A stretch of DNA of 64,000 nt from Segatella baroniae B14 (GCF_022024235.1 NZ_CP091799.1:784001-848000), one strand, 5' to 3'. Counted from the first letter of the stretch, positions 18,138 through 28,651 are shown. Translations and numbers: made by a program. The notes: generated by a model not told the origin, from the letters alone.

Positions 18138-21005
18138 TTATTTACCACATAACTTATTATATGGACAGAGGGTGCAACGGTCTTTATGTTCTGTCGGCTC
18201 AAAACTGAGGACAGGTTCAAAGATATCAGTGAGTACTTCGTGTAATTTCTTACTATATTCATCGGCATAAGTATCAATATCTATTACTTTTTCCTTGCCT
18301 ATCATAAGGGTAGGATCATAGTCTTTACCACCAGTATGCTGAATGAATAAAAGAGCGGGACTTACTGGCAGATTGTCAGCATTGTATTTCAGGTTATGGC
18401 GTATTATATACGAATAGAGGAAACTTTGAAGATAGTAATCAGAGTGCATCTGATGTATAAACTCAGTGCCGAAAATGTCGTCTATGGATGATACTTTGCG
18501 CGATGGCAAAACACCTGTCTTATAATCAACAACTCTGATACGCTCGCCTTCAGGCATCGTATTGATACTGTCGAGACGGTCGATAAGTCCGCCTATTCGC
18601 AAACTACGCTGACCGGTAGAAATCTTTATCTGAGTATCCATATAGACACCTATTTCTGTACCAAGTATGGTGAATGGTGTTAGTTCGCGGTCGAGCCGCA
18701 ATAACTGTAGTATATAATTGAGTATTACTTCTCTATTGATAATCTGTAAGCCATTGTACTCTGGCAGATAACCATGCGGATCCTTGATGTTAAAGAGATC
18801 CTCTCTGAACGCTTCATCTACAAGTTTGCCTAATAACTCTGGGCGTTTGAGATATTCATCAATATCGCCTTGTTGTATAACGGCACCTTTACCAAACTGG
18901 TTATAGAATAGTTCGGATGCATGGTGGAAAATGTTACCAAAAATACGGTTATCTATTTGATCTTCATCGTTTTCATCAGGCTCACTTATACCTGCTATAT
19001 AGCGATAGTAGAAGCGAAGCTGACAAAATAGGTACTGATTAATGGCAGATGGGGATAACGTATTGATTTGCTGTAACTTGTTAAGTACAATTTCATCTTT
19101 AGGTATAGCCTCACGATGGGTAGAGATCGGAATCTGTCCTGCTCGCAAACTTTTCTGCTTTATCAGGAAGGGACTCTCTACCAACATTTGTAGCATAAAG
19201 CGGCTCATTTCGCCAGTATGACCATCTTCGGTAGAGTTATTATATATGAGTGTTACATCTCCTGCTCGCTGGAGTAAACTGTGAAAATAGTAGGCATATA
19301 TGGCTACTTTATTATCTACAGTAGTAAGTCCATAAGCCTTGCGAATGGAATATGGTATGAATGATGAATCGTTTACACCTTTAGGAAGATTGCCTTCGTT
19401 GCATGATAAAATAAGTACATGATCGAAATCAAGATTTCGCGTTTCGAGTACGCCCATAACCTGTATGCCCACTGCAGGCTCTCCATGGAATGGGATGGTC
19501 GTACTTTGTATAAGCTGTGTAAGCAATCGGGTAAAGGTTTGGATATCTATTTCGAGATCTCCAGTATCCATCAATCCTACTAGACGGTTGAGTAAGGTGT
19601 ACATGCGGAAAAGTGATTCCTGGAAGAGTGCATCTTTATCGTCCTTGGCATGATGACCGGTACACTGTAACACATCACAAAGCCAGGTAACAAGTCGTTT
19701 TGTGTGCAGATACTGAGTCTCAGCAGAAAGGTCACTGAAGAGTAGAGCTAGATTTTCGTCTTCTCCGGCAAGATCTTTCATACTAGGATAGTAGCGCTTT
19801 GATACAATATTAATGTTGTCGTATACCTCTTTGCAGTTATCGCTAATATAACGAGCGTATGGATGACGCAAGATTGCATTAACCTGATGTAGGCGGAATC
19901 GGTCTGTATCCTTCGGATGACCTATGGTCTGCAACTGGATAAGAGTTTCGACAAATGAACTTACTGGAGTTTGTGCCAGAGGATACCCTGTTGTAACATT
20001 TACTTTGGTTACTTCTTCAGGTAAGCTGTGAATAACAGTATTGAGCAATGCTTCGTCGGCCATAACGACAGCAGTTCGACGTCCTGCTTCTATACGATTA
20101 TTCGCCTTGAGCCATTCGCTTACATAGCGTGCCTGAATATTCTCTGTGGCAGCACTGATATATGTAACCTGTTTGGGTCTGGTAAAATTATGATAGATAT
20201 TGCTGTTTGTATTATCGAGTTCATTCGGATAATGGGCGAGATATTGGCGAATGTAAGTGCCAGCCTCTGTTTGCATATAATAATCATCGTAATCCCAATA
20301 AAATTTTGCTTTTCCTTGTTTCTGCAAGCGATCACATAAACTCAACTCTACTTTCTGCATCATGTTGAAGCCGACGAAAAGATAAGTGTCGAAATTAAAT
20401 TCAATATCGGCATCTTCTACAACCTTACGGTAAAGTGCACCCTCATAAGCAATACCCTGTTCTATAAGTCGTGTATTAAACTGATGATAGATATCGTCGA
20501 AGTGGCTCCACAGACTAAGAAAACGTTCCTTCAGCTTGGTATTATGTTCCTCGGAGAAGTTACTGAAAAATTTCTGCAGCATTTCTTTCTGTTCGTCAGT
20601 AAGATATGTAACGTCATCGAGTTCATGAATATCCTTCAGATTGGCGAATACTTTATCTGCATCGGCCATATTTTTGTCGATATCATCAAAATCAGCGATT
20701 AGCAACTGCCCCCAACCATAAAATTCATCGAGAGATTCACTACTACCAGTACAGCTGCAGAATACTTTGTGAAGATCGCAAATGAGTTTTATCGGATCTC
20801 CTGCCTGTAGTTTGCTATGACGGCGAAACAAATCACTAATAGTAATGTAAGAAGGACTCCAAAGTGGCTTATCAGCCAACCGTGCAAGTTCTTCATTGAG
20901 AAACAGACTTGCACGCTTATTAGGGAATACAACAGCTATTCTGGAGAGATTAGTGCCATATTTCGAGATAATATCTTGCGCTATATATTGTAAAAATGTT
21001 TTCAT
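18138..21005 (-). CDS. AddB-like PD-(D/E)XK nuclease of the double-strand-break repair pair
   Basis: A 955-aa protein. The N-terminal part is a helicase-like fold without a clear Walker A, and the C-terminal ~250 residues are a RecB-family nuclease: FHH, then GGLIDRLD, then VVDYKTG. A Cys in FCQLRFYY together with the C-terminal CTLCPYNKLC trio gives the four ligands of an AddB/Cas4-type [4Fe-4S] cluster. It should process DNA ends together with the AddA-like protein 24 bp upstream, loading RecA after recognition of a regulatory sequence. Bacteroidota versions are divergent, so the name is by domain layout and neighbour, not by close similarity. Confidence 0.85.
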   Translation of the reverse strand: MKTFLQYIAQDIISKYGTNLSRIAVVFPNKRASLFLNEELARLADKPLWSPSYITISDLFRRHSKLQAGDPIKLICDLHKVFCSCTGSSESLDEFYGWGQLLIADFDDIDKNMADADKVFANLKDIHELDDVTYLTDEQKEMLQKFFSNFSEEHNTKLKERFLSLWSHFDDIYHQFNTRLIEQGIAYEGALYRKVVEDADIEFNFDTYLFVGFNMMQKVELSLCDRLQKQGKAKFYWDYDDYYMQTEAGTYIRQYLAHYPNELDNTNSNIYHNFTRPKQVTYISAATENIQARYVSEWLKANNRIEAGRRTAVVMADEALLNTVIHSLPEEVTKVNVTTGYPLAQTPVSSFVETLIQLQTIGHPKDTDRFRLHQVNAILRHPYARYISDNCKEVYDNINIVSKRYYPSMKDLAGEDENLALLFSDLSAETQYLHTKRLVTWLCDVLQCTGHHAKDDKDALFQESLFRMYTLLNRLVGLMDTGDLEIDIQTFTRLLTQLIQSTTIPFHGEPAVGIQVMGVLETRNLDFDHVLILSCNEGNLPKGVNDSSFIPYSIRKAYGLTTVDNKVAIYAYYFHSLLQRAGDVTLIYNNSTEDGHTGEMSRFMLQMLVESPFLIKQKSLRAGQIPISTHREAIPKDEIVLNKLQQINTLSPSAINQYLFCQLRFYYRYIAGISEPDENDEDQIDNRIFGNIFHHASELFYNQFGKGAVIQQGDIDEYLKRPELLGKLVDEAFREDLFNIKDPHGYLPEYNGLQIINREVILNYILQLLRLDRELTPFTILGTEIGVYMDTQIKISTGQRSLRIGGLIDRLDSINTMPEGERIRVVDYKTGVLPSRKVSSIDDIFGTEFIHQMHSDYYLQSFLYSYIIRHNLKYNADNLPVSPALLFIQHTGGKDYDPTLMIGKEKVIDIDTYADEYSKKLHEVLTDIFEPVLSFEPTEHKDRCTLCPYNKLCGK

Positions 21006-21029
21006 TTTGCTATGATGTATTTATAGATA

Positions 21030-24000
21030 TTATAAGGTAACCTCCTTAATTTCATTCTTATAGACAAACCAGAGGTAGCCTTTAACTTGGGGATATCCCA
21101 TGCTTTGAAGTAGCGACATGTACTCGCGTACTTGCTTATCGTATTCCTCTTTGTAACGGCCAAATTTGAAGTCGACCACAATCATTTCATTACCATCTGT
21201 CATTACGCGGTCAGGTCGCCGTTCCTGTACTTTACTCGTTATGTTACCTTCTTCATCCTTCTCGTCTTCTACATAGAGGATAGAGCACTCATTAAAAAGC
21301 GTCCAACGAGGGGAGAACCAATCGGATACTTCTTTAGTTTCCAATCGCTTACGCAACATCTTTTCTATTTTTTCTTTAGTGATATTTTTATCGTAGATTA
21401 CACCATCGAGTTCGAGTTGTTGCAGAGCTGATTCTATATCATCGGCAGTATGTATAGTACTAAATAGATTATGAAGCACATTACCCATTTGAATATAATT
21501 ACGCTGACGGATGAATTCGTCATCGTCTTCACCCCCGATGAAATCGCGACTTTTATTACTTTGTTTAAATTCAACCTTATTTACATAGTTAGTTATCTGA
21601 AGTGATTCAGGCTCAATATGCTGCTTGAATACGTTGTCAGATTGTTTCTCCTGTTTTTCTTCAGATGCGATATCGAGTTCTCCATATTCAAAGAGAATAT
21701 CAATTGGTTCTTCTGCAGAATCAGTCTTCTTCACTTTCTTCTTATCAATAGACTTATCAGGTAAGCCTTCGATAAAGACTGGCACTTTGGCATGTGTCCA
21801 GCAGTCATCATACATAGCCTCTTGAATAACCGCAGAACGCATACTCTCATTTCCTTGTCGGCCGATAATAAAGAGATTACGCGAAGCACGTGTGAAGGCT
21901 ACATAAAGCAAATTCATATTGTCAACCACATTTTGGAGGTGTTCGTGCAGATAGTCGTGTTCATAGATAGTTCCCATCATCTCTTTTTTGCTGAAATCTA
22001 CAGGCACCAACGGTAGTCTATTAAACGGTTCTTCTTGAGGTTCGCACCAGATGTTAGTACCTACTTTCTCTAAACGCCAGTCGCAGTACGGGATAATAAC
22101 ATGATCAAATTCCAAGCCTTTACTTTTATGGATAGAAAGTATGCGAACGCCATTGATTTCATCACTCTGTATCGTCTTGAGATGTAGTCTATTATCCCAT
22201 TCTGTTACGAAAGCATCGATATCTGTAGTGTAATCTGTAATGAAGTGATTAAGGGTGTCGTAGAAGGCGCAGATATAGGCGCTTTGATCGCTCAGTTTAT
22301 GGAGGGCAAAGAGTGCGAACAAGCGCTCTACAAGATCAAATAGCGGCATTCTAACCAATTCATCGCTAGTTTCCACAAATTCTGATGGCAGAAATTGATT
22401 CATGTGTGCAATAAGAGCATTTTCTCGTTCTTGTCGATCATCTATCGATGGAATGACGAATAATTGCGTGTCGGTAACGCCTTCTGCATCGACAATCTTA
22501 CGATATGATTTCACCAGATTAGCACGAGTAAGAATATCGTTGGGGTGAGTAAGCAAATGTAAGGCATCCATAATGACATTGACAGCCATAGATGCATCTA
22601 AACGAAAGGCTTCATCGCTGACCAATGGGATTGATGGATAATTTTTCATGAATTCATCGGCAATACTTTGAATATTACCATTAGTTCGCGTTAGTATTGC
22701 TATCTTGTTGTATGGAACACCCTGGTCGTGTAAATTATTGATAGTCTGTGCAGTAAGTTCTAGAGTACGGACAGACCAGTCTTCGTCTGCAAGTAAATGT
22801 ATCTCTACTTTTCCTGCTGCAGGTTTTCCCTCAGGTACCCGCTGTTCTACATCGGCATAGGCTAACTTCATCTGTTCTGCTTCCAATGGATTTTCATTTT
22901 TGAGCTGATTATATTCGTAATCGGCTGCTACTCTGAAGAACAGATTGTTAAATTCGACAATGTTACGATTAGAACGGTAATTGTACATCAGTGGCTGTAT
23001 CTGCAACTGCTGTTCATTGTTATCAAATTGGTTTTGTATTTCATTAAGTAGTCGCCAGTCGCCATCTCGCCATCGATAAATACTTTGCTTTACATCACCT
23101 ACAATCAGGTTTTCCTTACCATGACTCATAGTTTCCTCTAATAACACCTTAAAGTTTTGCCATTGGATAGTAGAGGTATCTTGGAATTCATCAATCATGA
23201 TATGTTCTAATTGAGTACCAATTTTCTCAAAGATAAATGGTGAGTCACTATTCTGAATAAGTGAATGGAGTAATGTCTGCGTATCACTCAGCAAGAACCG
23301 ATTAGCTTCTTGATTCATCTCGCGTACTTTATCTTCGATGCTATTGAGCAAGCGCAGCTGATTGATATGTCGCATGGTGAGTTTTGCACTCTGTGCCATT
23401 CGCCAGATGGTGGGACGTTTTTCTTCCGCAAATTTGAGAAGTTGGAATAATTCTTCATTGACAGCTGTTTGCGCTAAATCTCGATTTTGACCAGACTTTT
23501 TGACCCAAGCCTTAGGGTCTTCCATACCTTTAAGCACGCGTGATGTGAGCAAACTTTCATCGTAAATCCCTTTTTTGAGTTTTACAAAATAACTACAGAC
23601 ACCCGAAGCTCCGTATGAAAAGTCGGTTATGTCGAGGTGGTACGCTTGCAGTATATCCTCAAAAGTCGATACTATCATTTTTACTTTATCATCAGCATTA
23701 TTAATAACATCCTTCATACTGTCTGTAAAAGTCTTGAAGAAGTTAGGTTCTGACAAGGTAGCGTTGAGCTGTTTGCTATGCTGCTTATAGTACTCTTTGA
23801 AAATCTGGATGCCAAAACTCTTAATTTTGCCGATAACATTCCAACTTTTGTCATCATTGATATTTTCGCGTATATACTCCATAATCCAAAGTAGAAGTCG
23901 AGAAGTCGTGTTTAGATTCTCGATGAGTTCGTCGACAGCCATATCTTCTACTTGATAATCATTGAGCTCAATACGCAGATTTGCTGTTAAATCAAGCTCA

Positions 24001-24377
24001 CGAGCCAAATTACGTAATACACTCTGAAAGAATGTATCGATGGTTTCTACACGAAAGTAATTATAATTATGAACCAATAACGAAAGTGCTTTGCCTGCTT
24101 GTGCTGAAGCAAGTTCGGGCGAAACATCGATTTCTTTCGTAATTTGCTTCAAATAGTCGACTGAATCGGGAAGTTGTTTCCAAATGCCATAGAGAGTGCT
24201 TAAAATTCGCATTTTCATCTCTTCTGTGGCCTTATTAGTAAAGGTAACAGCAAGAATATTGCGGTAACAAGTAGGATCCTTGATAACCAATTTGATGTAT
24301 TCCTTGGTCAAGGTAAATGTTTTTCCCGAACCTGCTGATGCTTTGTATACCGTTAATGGTTTTGGATGATTTATCAT
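21030..24377 (-). CDS. AddA-like UvrD/RecB-type helicase-nuclease
   Basis: About 1115 aa. Walker A KASAGSGKTFTLTK is at residues ~10-23, motif II DEFQD lies in the middle and the late helicase motif YVAFTRAS precedes the nuclease. The C-terminal nuclease shows GNVLHNLF, DRV and VVDFKFG with a following Q-x-REYM, the full RecB-nuclease set. It is the motor subunit for double-strand-break resection with the AddB-like neighbour. I start at Met 24377; the frame extends to 24455 but the Walker A then lies unusually far in. Confidence 0.9.
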   Translation of the reverse strand: MINHPKPLTVYKASAGSGKTFTLTKEYIKLVIKDPTCYRNILAVTFTNKATEEMKMRILSTLYGIWKQLPDSVDYLKQITKEIDVSPELASAQAGKALSLLVHNYNYFRVETIDTFFQSVLRNLARELDLTANLRIELNDYQVEDMAVDELIENLNTTSRLLLWIMEYIRENINDDKSWNVIGKIKSFGIQIFKEYYKQHSKQLNATLSEPNFFKTFTDSMKDVINNADDKVKMIVSTFEDILQAYHLDITDFSYGASGVCSYFVKLKKGIYDESLLTSRVLKGMEDPKAWVKKSGQNRDLAQTAVNEELFQLLKFAEEKRPTIWRMAQSAKLTMRHINQLRLLNSIEDKVREMNQEANRFLLSDTQTLLHSLIQNSDSPFIFEKIGTQLEHIMIDEFQDTSTIQWQNFKVLLEETMSHGKENLIVGDVKQSIYRWRDGDWRLLNEIQNQFDNNEQQLQIQPLMYNYRSNRNIVEFNNLFFRVAADYEYNQLKNENPLEAEQMKLAYADVEQRVPEGKPAAGKVEIHLLADEDWSVRTLELTAQTINNLHDQGVPYNKIAILTRTNGNIQSIADEFMKNYPSIPLVSDEAFRLDASMAVNVIMDALHLLTHPNDILTRANLVKSYRKIVDAEGVTDTQLFVIPSIDDRQERENALIAHMNQFLPSEFVETSDELVRMPLFDLVERLFALFALHKLSDQSAYICAFYDTLNHFITDYTTDIDAFVTEWDNRLHLKTIQSDEINGVRILSIHKSKGLEFDHVIIPYCDWRLEKVGTNIWCEPQEEPFNRLPLVPVDFSKKEMMGTIYEHDYLHEHLQNVVDNMNLLYVAFTRASRNLFIIGRQGNESMRSAVIQEAMYDDCWTHAKVPVFIEGLPDKSIDKKKVKKTDSAEEPIDILFEYGELDIASEEKQEKQSDNVFKQHIEPESLQITNYVNKVEFKQSNKSRDFIGGEDDDEFIRQRNYIQMGNVLHNLFSTIHTADDIESALQQLELDGVIYDKNITKEKIEKMLRKRLETKEVSDWFSPRWTLFNECSILYVEDEKDEEGNITSKVQERRPDRVMTDGNEMIVVDFKFGRYKEEYDKQVREYMSLLQSMGYPQVKGYLWFVYKNEIKEVTL

Positions 24378-24483
24378 TGTATATTTTGTATATCTTTTAT
24401 TTCTTTTATCAGGTAATATTAGGTTATGACTAAATCGTATATGCTGATCTTGCATTATAAATTATGAAGCTATAGTATGAGCA

Positions 24484-26736
24484 TTACCAACTTCTGAAAA
24501 GTTCGAAAGCAAACTTAACCCCCAATCCATCGACGTGCTTATTAGCAAAAGCCATGAAAGCTGCAAGAGTCATTACGCGTGTTTTGAAAGAATAACCGAT
24601 TTCACCGTAAGCTTTTAATTTACTAACGTGAAGCAGACTAGCATAGAGCGACTCACGCTCTACGTAATGGCCCAATATCGGTACCCAGTACAAGAACAGT
24701 AATGGCGATTCATAGGCAGCATTTGCACGAATGTAATATTTGGAAGAATTATACCAGTGAGAATTAAGCAACTCGAAACTGCCAGTCCACTTATCGTTCC
24801 ATCCACCGATGATATTTTCATCATAGAAATTCTCATAGTCGAGGAAATACCACTCTTTACTGCGGTCGGTGTAAAATCCACCACCTGTACGAAAACTCCA
24901 TGATTTACGACCAGCCATGCGATAAACATATTGTATATCGCTTTCAAAACGCTCGTATTCAAGATTTGCACCGATTAGTCCTTTAATACCTCGCTCATAA
25001 CAGAGAGCTATGGCAGGACCACTATAACCAGTTGGGCGATAGATGAGTTTAGCATTAGGGGCAACGGACTTGAATCGGCCAGATTGTCCTAGGGCATTAT
25101 AGCCAGATTTATCGACAGCTGAACGTTTGTGGCAGATAACTCCCAACTGCATACCTAGTCGGGTAGAAAAGTCATAATTGAAATATGTACGCCAATAGAA
25201 ATCCTTGAAATAATCAAGATTCATCTTATCCCAATTAATAGAATCTCTTTTTTCCTGTTTTAAAGCATCTACGACAAGTGAATTGTTGATACGGTTACCA
25301 TTGGCTAGTTGCAGACGAATATAAGCGTTCTTGCGATGGTTAAAGAATATCGTTGCAGGGATAGAATAATAGATTAATTGCTGTTTAAAGCTATAACCGG
25401 CTTTTAGCTCAAGGCTGATATCTGAATTTTCAGAAAATCTATAAGTGCCTCGTGCCTTAAACTTATAGGTTAATCCCCGACGAGAATTGTAGCCGAAATA
25501 AAGTGGATTAAAAAGTGGATTAAGTCGTATTTCACCCTGTTTCTTACTGCCAAAATGCCCTCTGATACGATTCCATAGATGGTCGGCTACATCATCGACG
25601 ACATGATAAAAAGGGGTAGTTGTCTTCACAATGGTTGTCGTCACTACTGTATCGACAGATTCGTGGATTGTCCCAGAAGCACCTACTACCATCAATGGTG
25701 ATTTAGGATGGCTGACATAAGAAGAATCCGAAAAATGAGTACTGGGATGAGTGGTTTTGAACTTTATGGTATCAATATGAGTGGTGTCTGTATAATTTGT
25801 GGATGCTATTGGAGTAGGGGCGATATAAGGAGAATTGCCATGTTTTTTTTTCCACATTTTGGCTAATTCTCGGCTGTAATATTTGTCGTAAACAATAGTC
25901 TGTGCGTGAGTAAGAGGAAAAGGACGAACTATGTTCATTAATTCTGTAGATTCCACATTATTGATACTGTCTGGTAATGTCTTCTTTAGTCCGTAAGAAG
26001 TATAAAGCGAACACGATACACGATTTCCCAAGAGTTTAAAACTGCCATTAAGTCGACATTGGGTTGGGAGAATACTCTTCATATCTTCAGAAGACATCGT
26101 GAGTGAAAGATGAAAATTGATCATATCAAATTCTGCATCAAACTCTACAAATTCAACTCTTCCTGTTTCTGGATGTACAATGCAATGGCCCGAGACTAAT
26201 TGCGTATTATGCGTCTTTGGCCGGAACTCAATATCTATAACATTGCCAACCATATGCCCTACATAATAACGGTAATACTGACGGTTACCACGATTAAAAG
26301 GCGAAAGTAGACGCTCATTGGCAAACATATAGACGTCATAAATCTTTGGAGTCATGTACTGGCTCAACGTAGACATTGTGTGTCGACGGTGCGGAATGGT
26401 ATTTAGAAAGACTTGCGTCTGCTGCTTGTAGTTATCAAGATCGTTAAAGATAACACGATTATAGTTCTCAAACATGAATTCACGACGTTTGCCGTGAGCC
26501 ACTTCGTACATTGATGGAATGGCTAAGAGAAGTATATTTCGACGCTGGGTACGAATATAGAATCGATTGTAACTATAGGTAGTATCTGCTTTGATGAGCG
26601 AGGTGTCTATTGAGGAGCGATAACTCCATATACGACGAAGTATCTTTATATCAGAGTCATCACGATCTTCTGCTATGGCAGATAAAATGCCAAACAGTAA
26701 AAAGATAAGGATGTATAGATACTTCTTCGTGTTCAT
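24484..26736 (-). CDS. Outer-membrane beta-barrel protein, DUF5686-like
   Basis: A signal peptide (residues 1-~22) is followed by a ~350-residue periplasmic part and a C-terminal half of alternating amphipathic strands ending in aromatic FELFRSW, as in outer-membrane barrels. The overall look resembles the DUF5686 family, but the usual N-terminal carboxypeptidase-regulatory domain is absent, so the assignment is tentative. Role unknown. The start at 26736 is chosen because the signal peptide begins there and the upstream frame runs through the sigma factor's terminator. It precedes the AddA-like gene by 106 bp. Confidence 0.7.
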   Translation of the reverse strand: MNTKKYLYILIFLLFGILSAIAEDRDDSDIKILRRIWSYRSSIDTSLIKADTTYSYNRFYIRTQRRNILLLAIPSMYEVAHGKRREFMFENYNRVIFNDLDNYKQQTQVFLNTIPHRRHTMSTLSQYMTPKIYDVYMFANERLLSPFNRGNRQYYRYYVGHMVGNVIDIEFRPKTHNTQLVSGHCIVHPETGRVEFVEFDAEFDMINFHLSLTMSSEDMKSILPTQCRLNGSFKLLGNRVSCSLYTSYGLKKTLPDSINNVESTELMNIVRPFPLTHAQTIVYDKYYSRELAKMWKKKHGNSPYIAPTPIASTNYTDTTHIDTIKFKTTHPSTHFSDSSYVSHPKSPLMVVGASGTIHESVDTVVTTTIVKTTTPFYHVVDDVADHLWNRIRGHFGSKKQGEIRLNPLFNPLYFGYNSRRGLTYKFKARGTYRFSENSDISLELKAGYSFKQQLIYYSIPATIFFNHRKNAYIRLQLANGNRINNSLVVDALKQEKRDSINWDKMNLDYFKDFYWRTYFNYDFSTRLGMQLGVICHKRSAVDKSGYNALGQSGRFKSVAPNAKLIYRPTGYSGPAIALCYERGIKGLIGANLEYERFESDIQYVYRMAGRKSWSFRTGGGFYTDRSKEWYFLDYENFYDENIIGGWNDKWTGSFELLNSHWYNSSKYYIRANAAYESPLLFLYWVPILGHYVERESLYASLLHVSKLKAYGEIGYSFKTRVMTLAAFMAFANKHVDGLGVKFAFELFRSW

Positions 26737-26744
26737 AACGAAGT

Positions 26745-26776
26745 CAAAGTTATAAAAAAAATCCGTGGACTCCAAA
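26745..26776 (-). promoter_or_regulatory. Promoter overlapping the sigma factor terminator
   Basis: Read on the minus strand, TTTG (26773-26776), a 20-nt spacer and TAACTTTG (26745-26752) match the consensus. The start codon at 26736 is only 8 nt past the -7 element, so the transcript would be leaderless or nearly so. The TTTG lies within the terminator hairpin loop. Confidence 0.5.
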
Positions 26777-26795
26777 CGAAAACCACGGATTTTCA
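26754..26795 (-). terminator. Terminator of the primary sigma factor gene
   Basis: On the minus strand AAAATCCGTGG pairs with CCACGGATTTT and is followed by a run of T residues. It lies about 70 bp behind the sigma factor stop. Confidence 0.85.
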
Positions 26796-26863
26796 AATTT
26801 ATATCTTTTAACAAGCTAAATATTGCGTATTACTTTTTCAATCTTGACTATTAATTATATCGT

Positions 26864-27736
26864 TTAACCTAAATATTTCATCAATACACCAATCTTGCCT
26901 GATTCACGCAATTTAGTAATGCTCTTTTCACGAATCTGTCTTACACGTTCACGAGTGAGACCAAGCAAATCACCAATTTCTTCAAGTCCTTTTTCAGGGC
27001 AGCCAATACCAAAACAATCGCGAATAATAGTAATCTCACGCTCATTGAGCACTGTTTCGAGCACCTGATTTAAATCATATGACATACTCTCATGGTCAAC
27101 CTCTTTGTCTGTACGACTGTCTTCGCCACTGGCCATAATATCCACCATGGAGTTATCTTCACCTTCCTGGAAAGGTGCATCAATACTTACATGTTTGCCA
27201 CTAGCCATCATGCTTTGTGCTATCTTTTCTTCATCGATATCAGTGCGCTGTGATAACTCTTGAATAGTTGGTACTCGCTGATACTTTTGCTCAAACTTAT
27301 TAATTTCTTGATTAACCTTGCTTAAAGAACCAACCTGATTAAGTGGAAGACGAACAATGCGGCTCTGCTCGGCAATAGCTTGTAAGATAGCTTGGCGAAT
27401 CCACCATACTGCGTAAGAAATAAATTTGAATCCTCGTGTTTCATCAAATTTTTCTGCAGCTTTAATCAAGCCAATATTACCTTCATCGATTAGGTCAGTA
27501 AGTGTAAGTCCTTGATGCTGATACTGTTTAGCTACAGATACTACAAATCGCAAATTTGCTGTAACCAATTTTGATTTTGCACGTTCACCTTCGCGACCAC
27601 CACGTTTAATCTGTTGTGCTAAATCGATTTCTTCTTCAATACTAATCATTGGTGCACGACTAATTTCGCCGAGATATTTATCCAGACTTTCACTTGAACG
27701 ATTAGTAATGCTTTTTTGTATCTTTAATTGCCTCAT
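26864..27736 (-). CDS. rpoD: Primary RNA polymerase sigma factor (SigABfr type)
   Basis: A 290-aa sigma-70 family protein. Region 1.2 ([13 protein letters not shown]) is near residue 17, region 2 with the melting motif [14 protein letters not shown] near 104-117, region 3 follows, and region 4 helix-turn-helix [20 protein letters not shown] lies near 255-275. The acidic region 1.1 of E. coli RpoD is absent. This short form is the housekeeping sigma factor of Bacteroidota and recognises TTTG/TAnnTTTG promoters, many of which are seen in this window. Its own upstream region has TATCTTTG at 27818-27825 (minus). Confidence 0.95.
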   Translation of the reverse strand: MRQLKIQKSITNRSSESLDKYLGEISRAPMISIEEEIDLAQQIKRGGREGERAKSKLVTANLRFVVSVAKQYQHQGLTLTDLIDEGNIGLIKAAEKFDETRGFKFISYAVWWIRQAILQAIAEQSRIVRLPLNQVGSLSKVNQEINKFEQKYQRVPTIQELSQRTDIDEEKIAQSMMASGKHVSIDAPFQEGEDNSMVDIMASGEDSRTDKEVDHESMSYDLNQVLETVLNEREITIIRDCFGIGCPEKGLEEIGDLLGLTRERVRQIREKSITKLRESGKIGVLMKYLG

Positions 27737-27982
27737 ACCAAACTAAAATTACCTCCTAAATCTATCTTTTTTACCTAAATTCAAACGTCTAACCTTCTTT
27801 TCATTATGAAAAACGTACAAAGATATTAATTTAAATTATACATTAATATATAATAAATAAATTTTTAGTAAAAAATAACATTTTAAGAGCTAAAATACAT
27901 GATAATCCATATTTCAAACCCTTACTATCGCGCTTTTATTGTTATTACTTCATCTTTGTGAATTTAATTTTGTTTATTGATT

Positions 27983-28013
27983 TTTGGTTATTCGACAATT
28001 ATTCGTAATTTTG
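27983..28013 (+). promoter_or_regulatory. Promoter next to a start codon
   Basis: TTTG (27983-27986), a 19-nt spacer and TAATTTTG (28006-28013) match the consensus exactly. The ATG at 28019 follows after 5 nt, implying a leaderless mRNA. Confidence 0.7.
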
Positions 28014-28018
28014 CATTC

Positions 28019-28651
28019 ATGAATCGATTGAAAATAACCTTTTGGGATAGAACAGTTCTGTCTCTATTATTTTTGTGTTTTACGTTAACTAGTTTTTGCC
28101 AGGAAACTCCTAATGAGCGTCAGGCTAAAAAACTCTTTTTTCAGACGTATCATCAGTTTACAAATCCGCAAGGTTGCTCGTTGTCTTATAAGTTGAATAT
28201 TGCAGGTCTCTATAAGGCTAATGGCACGATTTGGACGAAAGGTAAAATGCAAAAATATATAGAGCCCAAATATGTAGGTTATCGAGATGGTGTAAACTAT
28301 TATAAGGTAGATCTTAAGCGCAAAGTCATAGAGATATATAATGCTAATAAAAAAAGTAAATATGCTAGTAAGTTTACTTTTAATGAGCATGATTACGATT
28401 ATAGCATTGCTGATGCTAAGGGGGGGCTTTTAATCTCACTCAACCTTAAAAAAGGAGCTTCTAGTTCTATAAAGCATGCCAAAGTGTTGCTTGATAAAAA
28501 GACTCTTTACCCGATGTCGGTCAAGGTTAAAGTGGCATTTATTTGGGCGACTATACATATTAGTCATTTTCATCCAAATATTCATGATAACAGTATTTTT
28601 CTCTTTAAAAAATCTGATTATCCAGGGTATACTTATGAGGATAAACGATAA
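28019..28651 (+). CDS. LolA-like periplasmic protein
   Basis: About 210 aa, with an N-terminal signal segment (FWDRTVLSLLFLCFTLTSFCQ). The rest is a single beta-rich domain with the YxxKVDLKRKVIEIYN and KVLLDKKTLYPMSV patterns of LolA-like lipoprotein-carrier folds. It may carry lipoproteins or hydrophobic ligands in the periplasm. I start at ATG 28019; the upstream in-frame ATG at 27977 lies before the promoter's -33 box and cannot be transcribed from it. The DUF2264 gene follows after 37 bp, probably in the same operon. Confidence 0.65.
   Translation: MNRLKITFWDRTVLSLLFLCFTLTSFCQETPNERQAKKLFFQTYHQFTNPQGCSLSYKLNIAGLYKANGTIWTKGKMQKYIEPKYVGYRDGVNYYKVDLKRKVIEIYNANKKSKYASKFTFNEHDYDYSIADAKGGLLISLNLKKGASSSIKHAKVLLDKKTLYPMSVKVKVAFIWATIHISHFHPNIHDNSIFLFKKSDYPGYTYEDKR

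Noticed and set aside
18100..18143. Tiny transcript with TACTTTTG and a hairpin near the end of the AddB-like gene
   Set aside because: The hairpin starts 4 nt after the -7 box, so the product would be about 30 nt; there is no TTTG at the right distance.
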